64,000 nucleotides of DNA from Planomonospora sp. ID67723 (GTDB taxonomy: Bacteria; Actinomycetota; Actinomycetes; Streptosporangiales; Streptosporangiaceae). The stretch lies in the NCBI RefSeq assembly GCF_015711605.1, contig NZ_JABTEZ010000004.1, positions 744,001 to 808,000 on the forward strand, in the 5' to 3' direction. A program made the position numbers and the translations under genes. Of this stretch, positions 52,986 through 61,502 are shown in pieces (position 1 is the first letter of the stretch; each line of letters begins with the position of its first letter). The notes below the pieces were generated by a model, which worked only from the letters and a program-made list of their open reading frames with translations, made no database searches and had not been told where the DNA came from.

Positions 52986-53920
52986 AGGGTGTCTGAAAAG
53001 CTGACGCTCGCGTCGCTGTTCAGCCGCCTGCGGGTGTGCGTTGCTGGGCGTGGGAGGTCCCCATGCCCGACCCCCGACGCCCCTACCCGACCGATCTCAC
53101 CGACGCCGAATGGGCGCTGCTGGAACCGCTGCTCCCCACCCCGAAAAGCGGTGGCCGCCCGGTACTTCACGCGCGTCGGGAGATCGTGGACGCGATCTCC
53201 TACTGGCTGCGGGCCGGCTGCGCCTGGCGGCTGCTGCCGCACGATTTCCCTCCCTGGCAGACGGTCTACCACTACTGGCGGCAATGGCGGATCACTGGCT
53301 GGTGGGAGGAGGTCCTGGCCGTGCTGCGCGAGCAGGAAGCCGGTCAGGGACGCGATCCCACACCGAGCGCCGGGGTCATCGACAGTCAGAGCGTGCGCGG
53401 TACCGAACGTGGCGGCCTGCACGGCTACGACGGCGCCAAGAAGGTCCTCGGAGTGAAGCGGCATCTGCTGGTCGACACCCTGGGCATCGTGCTGGGCGCC
53501 TGCGTAAACCCGGCCAACGCCGGTGATCGAGAGGGCGCGATGGTGGTGCTGTCCCGGTCGATCGATCGCTTTCCGCGGTTCCACCACGTGTGGGCCGACC
53601 AGGGCTATCGCGGCGCCCGGTTCATCGATTGGGCGCGGGAGGCGCTCGGGGTGAGGGTGCAGATCGTGGTGCGCCGCGACGGCGGTATGCGCGGTACCTG
53701 GGCCAGGAACGACGCACCACCTCGCGAGGTGCCGCGCATCGGGGTGATCCCGCGGCGCTGGGTCGTGGAGCGGACTTTCGCCTGGCTGGGCCACTATCGG
53801 CGGCTGTCGCGCGACTACGAGTACCTGATCATGACATCGGAGAACGTCATCTACGCCGCAACCTGCATGCTGCTCCTACACCGCCTCGGAGCATCACGAT
53901 CATGACTTTTCAGACACCCT
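52986..53920 (+). mobile_element. Complete IS5-family insertion sequence, copy 1
   Basis: A 935-bp element with perfect 15-bp terminal inverted repeats AGGGTGTCTGAAAAG. It is flanked by CTAG on both sides (52982-52985 and 53921-53924), matching the YTAR 4-bp target duplication of the IS5 group, although CTAG could also be partly terminal sequence. It encodes one intact DDE transposase. An internally deleted copy lies inverted at 56464. Confidence 0.85.
53063..53905 (+). CDS. IS5-family (IS427-type) DDE transposase, intact
   Basis: A 280-residue transposase. The N-terminal region RRPYPTDLTDAEWALLEPLL is typical. The catalytic triad is Asp107 (VIDSQSVRG), Asp179 (WADQGYRG) and Glu236 (WVVERTFAWL, with the Y-x2-R-x3-E-like context). 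The ATG at 53063 has GGGAGG upstream; the frame upstream (MRCWAWEV) is an extension. It is not interrupted, so the element may be active. Confidence 0.9.
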   Translation: MPDPRRPYPTDLTDAEWALLEPLLPTPKSGGRPVLHARREIVDAISYWLRAGCAWRLLPHDFPPWQTVYHYWRQWRITGWWEEVLAVLREQEAGQGRDPTPSAGVIDSQSVRGTERGGLHGYDGAKKVLGVKRHLLVDTLGIVLGACVNPANAGDREGAMVVLSRSIDRFPRFHHVWADQGYRGARFIDWAREALGVRVQIVVRRDGGMRGTWARNDAPPREVPRIGVIPRRWVVERTFAWLGHYRRLSRDYEYLIMTSENVIYAATCMLLLHRLGASRS

Positions 53921-54030
53921 CTAGCAGTGCGCCCATCGCCGGGCTCGGCGCCGCTCTTGCGCAGGGACAGGACGCGGGCGGCAAGCGGCAGGGTGATCAG
54001 GTTGTGTCCGGCGGGTTCACCGGGAATGTG

Positions 54031-54110
54031 CTAGGAGCTGTTCGAGGTTCGGATCATGTGGTTGAGGCAAGGAGCTTCAGCCACATGATCAAACCTCGAA
54101 CAGCTCCTAG
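54031..54110. repeat. 80-bp MITE-like hairpin with CTAG target duplication
   Basis: The outer 19 bases CTAGGAGCTGTTCGAGGTT are perfectly repeated inverted at the end, and the arms continue with GATCATGTGG paired to CCACATGATC after one indel, leaving a 19-base centre. CTAG at both ends fits an IS5-type 4-bp target duplication, with terminal repeat GAGCTGTTCGAGGTT. It has no coding capacity. The terminal sequence differs from the neighbouring IS, so it was mobilised by another transposase. Confidence 0.65.
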
Positions 54111-54218
54111 TGGGCACGCGACGCCTGCCGTGAGTTCGGCTATCCGCTGACACCGACACGATGCCTGACTAGGGCGAAATGCCCGGACCCTCCGATTTGC
54201 CACACTGCTCCTGCTGGC

Positions 54219-56267
54219 CTACGCCCAGTTCACAACGGCGATGTCAGCGGAAGATCCGATGATCAGCGACGATCCGGTACCGGTCAGGGCCGTGATGGCC
54301 TGCTCCACCGGATAGCTGCACAGGAATTGGGAGGCGGCCGGGTACTGGAGGGCGGCCGGGTCCAGGAGCCGGACCTGGTCGTCTTGGGCGATGGCCAGGG
54401 CCGAGTGCCCCTCGGGTGTGGTGAGCGCGGCCATGTGTCTGGAGTCGCCAGGGAGCCGGCCCAGGTAGCGTAGATCGGCAACGGCGTCCCAGAGGCGGAT
54501 CGACCCGTCGGCTTGGCCGGCCGCCAGCAGGGTCCGCTCGTCTGACACCGAGACTGCCGCAAGGCTGTGCACCTGGTCGAGCACGGGAATGCCTGTGACT
54601 GGCAGGGCGGTTGCGGGGTCCCACAGCCACAGTGCCCGGTCGCCGCCCTGGGCCGGGGTGCTCTCGCTGCTGGCCAGCAGCGTGCGCCCGCCGGGCATCG
54701 AGACGGCGGCCAGGGCCCGTATCGGTCGATCGGCACGAGTGAAGTTGGCGCTGGCGGCCTGACATGTGGCGGGGTCCCGCAGCCGGATGATGCCCGAGTC
54801 GTTGCCGGTGGCCAGCAGCGTGCGCCCGTCGGGCAGGGTGACCGGCGCCAGTGCGCGCACGGCGCTGACGCGGGCGGTCGTGGCCACAGCGACCAATTCC
54901 CCGGTGAGCGCATCCCAGGAACGCAGGGTGCCGTCGGCGTCGCTGGTGACCAGGACCGTGCGCCTGTCGGGCAGCGGTGCGGCGGCCATCGCGATGATGG
55001 CGGCGGAGTGGCCGGTTAGGGCCGGTCCGGCGGGCGCGCCGGTGTGCAGATCCCACAGCCGGACGGTGGCGTCCGAGCCACCGCTGGTGGCGATCAGGGT
55101 GCGGCCGTCGGGCAGCGCGATGGGGACCAGCAGCGCGACCGCGCCGACCGGGCCGAGCCGCGGGGGCAGGGGCTGCGCCGCGGCGGAGTTCCACAGCCAG
55201 ACCGCGCCGCTGCGCATCTGCCCGGCCAACAGCCTGGGGCCGTCCGGCAGCTTCAGTTCGGCGTCGGGATCACCGGGTTGCGGTGTGCCGTGCGGTCCGA
55301 TGCCCAGACCATCGGCCAGGGTCCAGAACCGCTCACACTCCTCGCAGCGGAAGCTCCCCGCCAGCAGCATCAGCACGCGGGCCCATCCTGGGTGACCCTT
55401 GACCGCCACCATCGCGGCCACCAGGCACACCGCCGCCGCGGTGGGGGTGTGGTCGGGCACGCCGGCCGTGGCGACCCGGGCCGCCACGCCGAGAAACGGC
55501 GTCCAGTGCGGTCCCAGCATCTGGTTGCGGCGCGCGTGGTCGATCGCGGCGGCCACCGCCGCCCACGGATGATCGCCCGGCCGGGGCGGGTAGGAGCCGG
55601 GGAGCCGGGGAGCCGGGAACGGCGGTTCCCCCGGGTCGGGGAACGGGCCGACATCGATCGCCATCCCGCACTCGCGATCGGGACACCGCGGCTCCAGCCC
55701 CCACTCGGCGATCTCGCCGCGGTTGAGGAAGGCCCAGATGAGTCCGCCGACCGGGTGGCCGGCCAGGACCAGGCAGGTCAACGCCAGATAGCTGCAGTCA
55801 ACCTCGGTGGCCCTGGGAGTCTGCAGGAAACTGGCGACTGCCAGCTGCTCGCTCAAGCGCAATGCCGCATCCAGCCCTTCAGCCAGGTCGGCGGGCACCG
55901 GCGGACCGTAGGAACCGGTGCGGACGACGGCCGCGATCATCCCGATGTCACTCCAGAAGTCGCCCAGCCGGTCGGGCGGCAAGCCCTCGGCCACTTCCAC
56001 CACGTGCGGCAAGGCCGCGAACGTCGCGGTGTACACCGTCTGCTGATGCAGGAGGTGCTCCTGCAGCTCGTGCCACGTTGTCCAGCGCTGATCGGGCGAG
56101 GAGACGTGGTCGTGGCCGGCTGGGCCGGGACCGTCGTGACAGGCGCGCGGGTACAGATCTCCGGTGGCCCGGAGGGTCTGCAGCAGTCCGACGATCTCGA
56201 CGCCGGTCACCGAACAGCCTTTCAGCTCCTTCCAGCGGGGACTGTCCAACGGCAGTTTCGCGATCAT
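54219..56267 (-). CDS. WD40 beta-propeller protein with unrecognised N-terminal domain
   Basis: A 682-residue soluble protein. Residues 1-320 are an Ala/Trp-rich helical domain I do not recognise (WTTWHELQEHLLHQQTVYTA), with one CxxC (FRCEECERFW). Residues about 340-680 form roughly seven WD40-type blades, each with a loose version of A-L-P-D-G-R-T-L-x-A-T followed by x-R-L-W-D (VRLWDLHTG, LRSWDALTG, LWLWDPAT, IRLWDAVAD). Seven blades make one propeller, usually a protein-interaction platform. It is enclosed by an IS element, a MITE and an inverted deleted IS, so it may be a recent arrival or be trapped between mobile elements. No partner gene is adjacent. Confidence 0.8.
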   Translation of the reverse strand: MIAKLPLDSPRWKELKGCSVTGVEIVGLLQTLRATGDLYPRACHDGPGPAGHDHVSSPDQRWTTWHELQEHLLHQQTVYTATFAALPHVVEVAEGLPPDRLGDFWSDIGMIAAVVRTGSYGPPVPADLAEGLDAALRLSEQLAVASFLQTPRATEVDCSYLALTCLVLAGHPVGGLIWAFLNRGEIAEWGLEPRCPDRECGMAIDVGPFPDPGEPPFPAPRLPGSYPPRPGDHPWAAVAAAIDHARRNQMLGPHWTPFLGVAARVATAGVPDHTPTAAAVCLVAAMVAVKGHPGWARVLMLLAGSFRCEECERFWTLADGLGIGPHGTPQPGDPDAELKLPDGPRLLAGQMRSGAVWLWNSAAAQPLPPRLGPVGAVALLVPIALPDGRTLIATSGGSDATVRLWDLHTGAPAGPALTGHSAAIIAMAAAPLPDRRTVLVTSDADGTLRSWDALTGELVAVATTARVSAVRALAPVTLPDGRTLLATGNDSGIIRLRDPATCQAASANFTRADRPIRALAAVSMPGGRTLLASSESTPAQGGDRALWLWDPATALPVTGIPVLDQVHSLAAVSVSDERTLLAAGQADGSIRLWDAVADLRYLGRLPGDSRHMAALTTPEGHSALAIAQDDQVRLLDPAALQYPAASQFLCSYPVEQAITALTGTGSSLIIGSSADIAVVNWA

Positions 56268-56463
56268 CGCGCCAGGATATGCGCCAACGCCAGCAGCTCC
56301 AGCTAAGCAGTCGGGTGCGGGTCCTCTTGAGAGGTCAGTTGGTCATGGGCTCCGAGCAGAACCGAGTGGTTTCGTTCGTGAGAAGTGACCGCGAATGTTC
56401 GCCGTTTTCGACCGCACCAAGGGGGCAGGGGACGCGCCGGTGTTCGCGAGAAGGGACCGCAAA

Positions 56464-57054
56464 AGGGTGTCTGAAAAGTCATGCGGGACAGCACCACCAT
56501 TGCGCCCTCTCGATCACCGGCGTTGGCCGGGTTTACGCAGGCGCCCAGCACGATGCCCAGGGTGTCGACCAGCAGATGCCGCTTCACTCCGAGGACCTTC
56601 TTGGCGCCGTCGTAGCCGTGCAGGCCGCCACGTTCGGTACCGCGCACGCTCTGACTGTCGATGACCCCGGCGCTCGGTGTGGGATCGCGTCCCTGACCGG
56701 CTTCCTGCTCGCGCAGCACGGCCAGGACCTCCTCCCACCAGCCAGTGATCCGCCATTGCCGCCAGTAGTGGTAGACCGTCTGCCAGGGAGGGAAATCGTG
56801 CGGCAGCAGCCGCCAGGCGCAGCCGGCCCGCAGCCAGTAGGAGATCGCGTCCACGATCTCCCGACGCGCGTGAAGTACCGGGCGGCCACCGCTTTTCGGG
56901 GTGGGGAGCAGCGGTTCCAGCAGCGCCCATTCGGCGTCGGTGAGATCGGTCGGGTAGGGGCGTCGGGGGTCGGGCATGGGGACCTCCCACGCCCAGCAAC
57001 GCACACCCGCAGGCGGCTGAACAGCGACGCGAGCGTCAGCTTTTCAGACACCCT
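56464..57054 (-). mobile_element. Internally deleted IS5-family copy 2, inverted
   Basis: The same terminal repeats AGGGTGTCTGAAAAG bound a 591-bp remnant. The transposase frame matches copy 1 exactly in translation to residue about 155 and then stops at a junction near 56483/56484, where the middle and 3' coding region is missing and the right end follows at once. The flanks are CAAA and CTAA, so no clear target duplication remains. It lies inverted relative to copy 1 and could be moved in trans by its transposase. Confidence 0.82.
56505..56977 (-). pseudogene. Truncated transposase frame of IS copy 2
   Basis: The N-terminal 155 residues equal copy 1 (RRPYPTDLTDAEWALLEPLL through NPANAGDREGAMVVLSR), keeping Asp107 but losing Asp179 and Glu236. 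After the deletion junction the frame continues into foreign residues (MTFQTPFC). It cannot catalyse transposition. Confidence 0.8.
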
Positions 57055-57157
57055 CTAAATCCGCGTCCACGCATCCCAGAAAACGGACATACCGCCGCGG
57101 TGGTGGACGCTCGCTGCCGCGCTCCTCGCTCAGCATCACGGGATGCTCAAGCACCTC

Positions 57158-57244
57158 TCACACCGGGAAGTCCGCCGGCTTCCACAGCCGCACCGTGCGA
57201 TCGGTGCTGCCGGTGGCCAACAGGCGGGGAAACCGCACCCCTTC
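57158..57244 (-). pseudogene. C-terminal relic of a WD40-repeat protein
   Basis: The frame reads GVRFPRLLATGSTDRTVRLW then KPADFPV and stops. This is one WD40 blade of the ATGSxDxTVRLW type at the end of a protein. Upstream of it the frame is unrelated. It lies about 100 bases beyond the deleted IS, so IS-linked deletion of a second WD40 gene is plausible. Confidence 0.55.
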
Positions 57245-57422
57245 GGGCGCTTCCACAGGCGGGTCCGAACCGTCCTCGCAGCCTCGACAACCCACGGGAA
57301 GTTTTGAGCTTCCGGACCGTCCGCGGCCGCGGTCGATGCGCGACTCGCCGCCAAAATGACCCCCATTAGTCCGGCATGGTGTCACACTGATTACTGACAG
57401 TGACCAATGGGGGGGAAGTCGA

Positions 57423-58151
57423 ATGCATGACGACGAGGACGCCACGGTGGCCGACACCCGGACACAAGACTGGCGACCGTATGTGACCGGCGCTGCGGCG
57501 CTCGTCGCCGCCGCCGTCGTCGTCACCGCGTTCACCATGGAGCCCGGCGCCGTGGAGTCCCGCACGAGCGGCTCCGAAACGTCCACGCGCATCGCCGCGG
57601 GAGCGCCTCTCGCCCTCGCCGGGCAGAAGAGACCACACTCCCTCCACGCCCCCCGCCCCGCCATGTCCCCGCCGACCCCGGCGACATCCGTCCGGCCCGG
57701 GGACGCCTCATCGCCGGCCGATCCCCAGGAGCGGCACAGTCACCTCGGCGGACCCGAACAGGAGTGGCACAGCGGCCACCAGCGCATCGGCTGGCGGCCG
57801 CCGTCACCGGCGACCGGCGGACGGGACCATCGTCGCGACCACCGGTCCGTGTTGTCCGGCATCCCGTCCGGACTCGCGGCACCGCATTCGGTGACGGCTG
57901 AGACCCGCATCCCCGAATCCCGCCACCGGGCCGACCAGCACATCCGGTCCCTGCGGCCCGTCCCCGGACTGCGGGGGCCCCGGGACCTCGCGAGGCCCTC
58001 CGGCCGGAACAGCGAGACCGCTTCCTGCGGCCGCATCCCCATGACCGACTGGCGCTATCCCCACTGCGGCTCGGTCTGGGGCTCCGGAGGACGCGCCGGC
58101 CTGTTCTCCGACTTCCTGCGGTTCATCGAGAAGAAGCAGACCACCGGCTGA
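57423..58151 (+). CDS. Hypothetical membrane-anchored protein
   Basis: A 242-residue protein with a single N-terminal membrane segment (YVTGAAALVAAAVVVTAFTM, about residues 20-39) and a Pro/Ser/His-rich, probably disordered outer part (about 40-205). A short structured tail contains two Cys (CGRIPMTDWRYPHCGSVWGS). The strong run of G before the ATG is a good ribosome site. I recognise no family. The low-complexity middle suggests a wall-spanning or surface protein. Confidence 0.55.
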   Translation: MHDDEDATVADTRTQDWRPYVTGAAALVAAAVVVTAFTMEPGAVESRTSGSETSTRIAAGAPLALAGQKRPHSLHAPRPAMSPPTPATSVRPGDASSPADPQERHSHLGGPEQEWHSGHQRIGWRPPSPATGGRDHRRDHRSVLSGIPSGLAAPHSVTAETRIPESRHRADQHIRSLRPVPGLRGPRDLARPSGRNSETASCGRIPMTDWRYPHCGSVWGSGGRAGLFSDFLRFIEKKQTTG

Positions 58152-58284
58152 CCGCGGCCCTCCGCCGGAACCCGGCCTCAGCCCCGCTCGGCCGGCGGCA
58201 CGTCCGCATCGGCCGGGCCCCGGCCCGCCGGAACCACCGAGCCGGTCGGCGCGTTCCTGCCGGGGCTGCCGTCCGCGGCGGCCC

Positions 58285-58317
58285 GGCCCCGTCGTCCTCG
58301 ACGCAGACGACGGGCCC
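58285..58317 (-). terminator. Hairpin downstream of the RsbW-like gene
   Basis: GGCCCCGTCGTC pairs with GACGACGGGCC around nine bases, about 45 bases past the RsbW-like stop in its direction of transcription. The arms differ by one base. Terminator role inferred from position. Confidence 0.4.
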
Positions 58318-58363
58318 GTCCCGGCCGCAAGGTCGTTCCTGCCCGCGCGGACGGCGACGGACC

Positions 58364-58768
58364 TCAGCCCGACGGGCTCGGACGGACCAGCCTCATCCGC
58401 AGCAGGACCCGTGATCCTCGCCTGTCCTGATCGATGCTCAGCTGGTCGCACAACTGACTCATCAACCACAGTCCGAACCCGCGCGACGCATCCGCGGACG
58501 GGCGAACGCGAGCCGCGTCCTCGGGCCTCAGCCTGCCCGCGCTGTCGGCCACCTCCACGGCGAGGAAACCCTCCTCCCGCCAGACCGACACCGTGCCCTG
58601 TCCCCCGCCGTGCTCCAGGACGTTGATGGCGGCCTCGTTTGCGGCGATGAGCAGGTCGTCCAGCCGCTCGCCGCTCAGCCCCGCCTGGGCCGCGTGCGAG
58701 TGGACGTGCCCTCGCAACAGCGCGAGATCAGAGGTGATCGGCCAGCGTCGCTCGCCGGCGGCGGTCAT
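58364..58768 (-). CDS. RsbW-type anti-sigma factor kinase
   Basis: A 134-residue HATPase_c protein of the RsbW/SpoIIAB type, which binds a sigma factor and phosphorylates an antagonist. The N box is IAANEAAINVLEHGGG, the G1-like loop VEVADSAGRLRP, and the G2-like loop SRGFGLWLMSQLCDQLS. GGGAGG precedes the ATG. It lies 46 bases downstream of the STAS gene on the same strand, forming a partner-switch pair; the sigma factor is not adjacent. Confidence 0.85.
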   Translation of the reverse strand: MTAAGERRWPITSDLALLRGHVHSHAAQAGLSGERLDDLLIAANEAAINVLEHGGGQGTVSVWREEGFLAVEVADSAGRLRPEDAARVRPSADASRGFGLWLMSQLCDQLSIDQDRRGSRVLLRMRLVRPSPSG

Positions 58769-58814
58769 GGGGAGACCTCCCGTCCTCCGCACCGCAGTCC
58801 GCCCATCTCGACGG

Positions 58815-59177
58815 CTACCGCGACCGGAGAAGGTCGAGGGCGTCGGTGACGGTGGGCAGCACGGTGAAGAAGCGAGCCAGGCCCGTGGTGTGGAAGATCC
58901 TGTTGAGCCGGGGCTGCAGATCGGTGAGGGCGACCACTCCGCCCTGCTCGTCGGCGAGCTTGCGCAGAGCAAGGAAGACCCTGATCCCGGTGGAGTCGCA
59001 GAAGGTCAGACGCGCCAGATCCACGACGAGGTCACAGCCTCCGGCCGGCAACGCCCGGAGAATGTCCTGCTGCAACTGCTCGGCGTTGGTGTAGTCCAAC
59101 TCCCCTGCCAGCGTGAGGACCACCCCCCGCTCCAGCGAGACGTCAGGACGGACGGCGACTTCGACCGCGGCGGTCAC
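58815..59177 (-). CDS. STAS-domain anti-sigma factor antagonist (RsbV-like)
   Basis: A 120-residue STAS protein. The loop LVVDLARLTFCDSTGIRVFL holds the phospho-Ser. GELDYTNAEQLQQDILRALP starts the fold. The C-terminal part (RIFHTTGLARFFTVLPTVTD) is standard. I take the GTG at 59177 because GGAGG lies eight bases upstream; the ATG at 59192 is the other option. With the next gene it forms an RsbV/RsbW pair, the phosphorylatable switch of stress sigma control. Confidence 0.87.
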   Translation of the reverse strand: MTAAVEVAVRPDVSLERGVVLTLAGELDYTNAEQLQQDILRALPAGGCDLVVDLARLTFCDSTGIRVFLALRKLADEQGGVVALTDLQPRLNRIFHTTGLARFFTVLPTVTDALDLLRSR

Positions 59178-59303
59178 TCGGAACACCTCCACTTCTCTCG
59201 GACCGGCCGCCGACGGCGGCTCGCCACCAATGATCCCACCTGACCGCTACTCACGACTCCCAGAGTGTCACGTTCCGGCAATAAAAGGGACGGGTTGAAG
59301 CGG

Positions 59304-59945
59304 TCATCCGGTGACGGGAGCACGGTCGGTCGCCACCCGCACCGCCAGCCCGCCCAGCACGGTCCCCATAAGGTAGCGCTGCACCCGCGCCCACATCGGC
59401 CTGTCGCCCAGGAACGCCGCCACCTGCCCCGCCGACAGCACGAACATCCCGTTGACCGACAACGCGACGACGATCTGCGTGAGCCCCAGCAGCAGGCTCT
59501 GCACGGCCACGTTCCCGCGCGACGGATCGACGAACTGGGGGAGCAACGACACGTACAGGATTGCGATCTTGGGATTGAGCAGGTTGGTGACCAGCCCCAT
59601 GGTGAAAAGCCTGCGCGGCGCGTCCACCGGCAGCCGCCCCGGCGCGAAGACCGGTCCGGCGCCGGGCCGTACCGCCTGCCAGGCCAGCCAGAGCAGGTAG
59701 GCCGCCCCGACGAGCTTGAGCGCGGTGTAGGCGGCGGGCACCACCGCGAACACCGCCGCGATCCCGGCGGCCGCGGCCACCAGGTAGACGACGAACCCCG
59801 CGGCCACACCGGCCAGCGAGATCAGCCCGGCCCGCCGCCCCTGCGTCACCGACCGCGACACCAGGTAGATCATGTTGGGGCCGGGCGTGAGCACCATGCC
59901 GAGCGCCACCGCCGCGATGCCCAGAAACGCGCTGAGAGAGATCAT
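59304..59945 (-). CDS. LysE-family amino-acid exporter
   Basis: A 213-residue membrane protein with six hydrophobic helices. The start (AFLGIAAVALGMVLTPGPNM) carries the P-G-P-N motif of the LysE/RhtB family, and LVTNLLNPKIAILYVSLLPQ is the second conserved block. It should export amino acids or derivatives. It lies 85 bases downstream of an Lrp/AsnC regulator on the same strand, a typical regulator/exporter pairing. Confidence 0.9.
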   Translation of the reverse strand: MISLSAFLGIAAVALGMVLTPGPNMIYLVSRSVTQGRRAGLISLAGVAAGFVVYLVAAAAGIAAVFAVVPAAYTALKLVGAAYLLWLAWQAVRPGAGPVFAPGRLPVDAPRRLFTMGLVTNLLNPKIAILYVSLLPQFVDPSRGNVAVQSLLLGLTQIVVALSVNGMFVLSAGQVAAFLGDRPMWARVQRYLMGTVLGGLAVRVATDRAPVTG

Positions 59946-60030
59946 GAACCCATCCTCGGCGCCCGCCTCGGTCCGGGAGAAGAACCAATCCCATCGAGTG
60001 GCCTTGGAACGGTCGCTGAAACCAGACCGC

Positions 60031-60483
60031 CTATCCCCGGCCGAGAGGGTCCACCGGACGCTCGAAGAACGTCTCCAGGGACACGATCGTCTGCGTGCCC
60101 GTCACCCCCTCGATCGCGAACAGACGGCGCAGCACCGCCTGCAACTCCTCGGTCGTGCCGGTCCTGACCTTCACCAGGACCGACGCCGAACCGGCCACGA
60201 CATGCGCCTCCTGGATCTCCGCGACCGCCTCCAGAGCCCGCCGGGTCGAGTCGTCACCCATCCACGCGTCGGAGGTGAGCATCACGAAGGCCAGCACACC
60301 CCGTCCGACGGCGGCCGGATCGATCTCGACGGCGGTACGGCGGATGACACCGCGCTCACGCAGCTTGCGCACCCGCTCGTGCGCCGACCCGGCCGACAAT
60401 CCGACCGCCTGCCCCAGGGCCGCATACGACTGCGTGGCATCGCGCTGCAACTCCGCCAGCAGCGCCCGATCGGTCGCGTCCAC
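60031..60483 (-). CDS. Lrp/AsnC-family regulator
   Basis: A 150-residue regulator. The helix-turn-helix is VDATDRALLAELQRDATQSY and AALGQAVGLSAGSAHERVRK, followed by the RAM ligand-binding domain (AHVVAGSASVLVKVRTGTTE, LQAVLRRLFAIEGVTGTQTI). It senses an amino acid. The GTG at 60483 with GGGAAGG upstream is preferred over earlier starts. It probably controls the LysE exporter behind it and itself. Divergent from the SMP-30 gene. Confidence 0.88.
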   Translation of the reverse strand: MDATDRALLAELQRDATQSYAALGQAVGLSAGSAHERVRKLRERGVIRRTAVEIDPAAVGRGVLAFVMLTSDAWMGDDSTRRALEAVAEIQEAHVVAGSASVLVKVRTGTTEELQAVLRRLFAIEGVTGTQTIVSLETFFERPVDPLGRG

Positions 60484-60571
60484 CGCCCCGCCTTCCCCTA
60501 ACCGCCCTGATGCCATATACAGTTCTACTCTAAGGCAAAGAAGCCGAACACAGTTCGTCATGGGGGTTTAT

Positions 60572-61471
60572 ATGGCTGACAGCATCAAGACCCACTTCGA
60601 GATCCTGGACGATCGGTTCCGCCGCTGCAACGGCGACGAGCGCACCCAGCGGCTCCACACCGGCTGCCGCTGGACCGAAGGTCCCGCCTACTTCCCCGCC
60701 GGCCGCTACCTGCTGTTCAGCGACATCCCCAACGAACAGGTCCTGCGCTGGGACGAGACCACCGGCGCCGTCGGCGTCTTCCGCCAGCCCTCCGGCTACG
60801 CCAACGGCCACACCGTCGACCGCCAGGGCCGCCTGGTCAGCTGCGAGCAGGGCAACCGCCGCGTCACCCGCACCGAGCACGACGGCTCCGTCACCGTCAT
60901 CGCCGACAACCTCGAGGGCAAACGCCTCAACAGCCCCAACGACGTCGTCGAGCACTCCGACGGCTCCATCTGGTTCACCGACCCGGACTACGGCATCACC
61001 AGCGACTACGAGGGCAACAGGGCCGACAGCGAGATCGGCGCCTGCCATCTCTACCGTGCCGACCCCGCCACCGGGCAGGTGCGGATCGCCGCCGGAGACT
61101 TCACCCGCCCCAACGGCCTGGCCTTCTCCGCCGACGAACGTCACCTCTACGTCGTCGACACCCCCGAAAAGCACATCCGCCGCTTCGACGTCCGCGAAGA
61201 CGCCACCCTCACCGGCGGGGACGTCTTCGCCACCTGCGACGCCGGAGCCTTCGACGGCGTCCGCCTCGACGACGCCGGCCGCCTGTGGGCCGCCGCCCAC
61301 GACGGCCTGCACTGCTTCGACCCCGACGGCACCCTCATCGGCAAGTTGCGCATCCCCGAAGTCGTCTCCAACCTCACCTTCGGCGGCCCCAAGCGCAACC
61401 ACCTGTTCATCACCGCGTCCAGCTCCCTGTACGCGCTGCGCGTCAACTTCGCCGCCGCCCGCCGCCCCTGA
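60572..61471 (+). CDS. SMP-30/gluconolactonase-family protein
   Basis: A 299-residue six-bladed propeller of the SMP-30/gluconolactonase family, hydrolysing sugar lactones with one divalent metal. The metal ligands correspond to Glu in RWTEGPAYFP, Asn in NSPNDVVEHSDG, and Asp in the VFATCDAGAFDGVRLDDAGR region. FTRPNGLAFSADERHLYVVD is the best-kept block. I use the ATG at 60572 after GGGGG, not the ATG four codons earlier. Substrate unknown; monocistronic. Confidence 0.9.
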   Translation: MADSIKTHFEILDDRFRRCNGDERTQRLHTGCRWTEGPAYFPAGRYLLFSDIPNEQVLRWDETTGAVGVFRQPSGYANGHTVDRQGRLVSCEQGNRRVTRTEHDGSVTVIADNLEGKRLNSPNDVVEHSDGSIWFTDPDYGITSDYEGNRADSEIGACHLYRADPATGQVRIAAGDFTRPNGLAFSADERHLYVVDTPEKHIRRFDVREDATLTGGDVFATCDAGAFDGVRLDDAGRLWAAAHDGLHCFDPDGTLIGKLRIPEVVSNLTFGGPKRNHLFITASSSLYALRVNFAAARRP

Positions 61472-61502
61472 AACCGCCAAAAGTCCCCCGTCCCCGGCAG
61501 CC

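Noticed and set aside
57386-57409. GTCAC/GTGAC repeat before the anchored protein
   Set aside because: Five-base arms only; expected by chance in this sequence.
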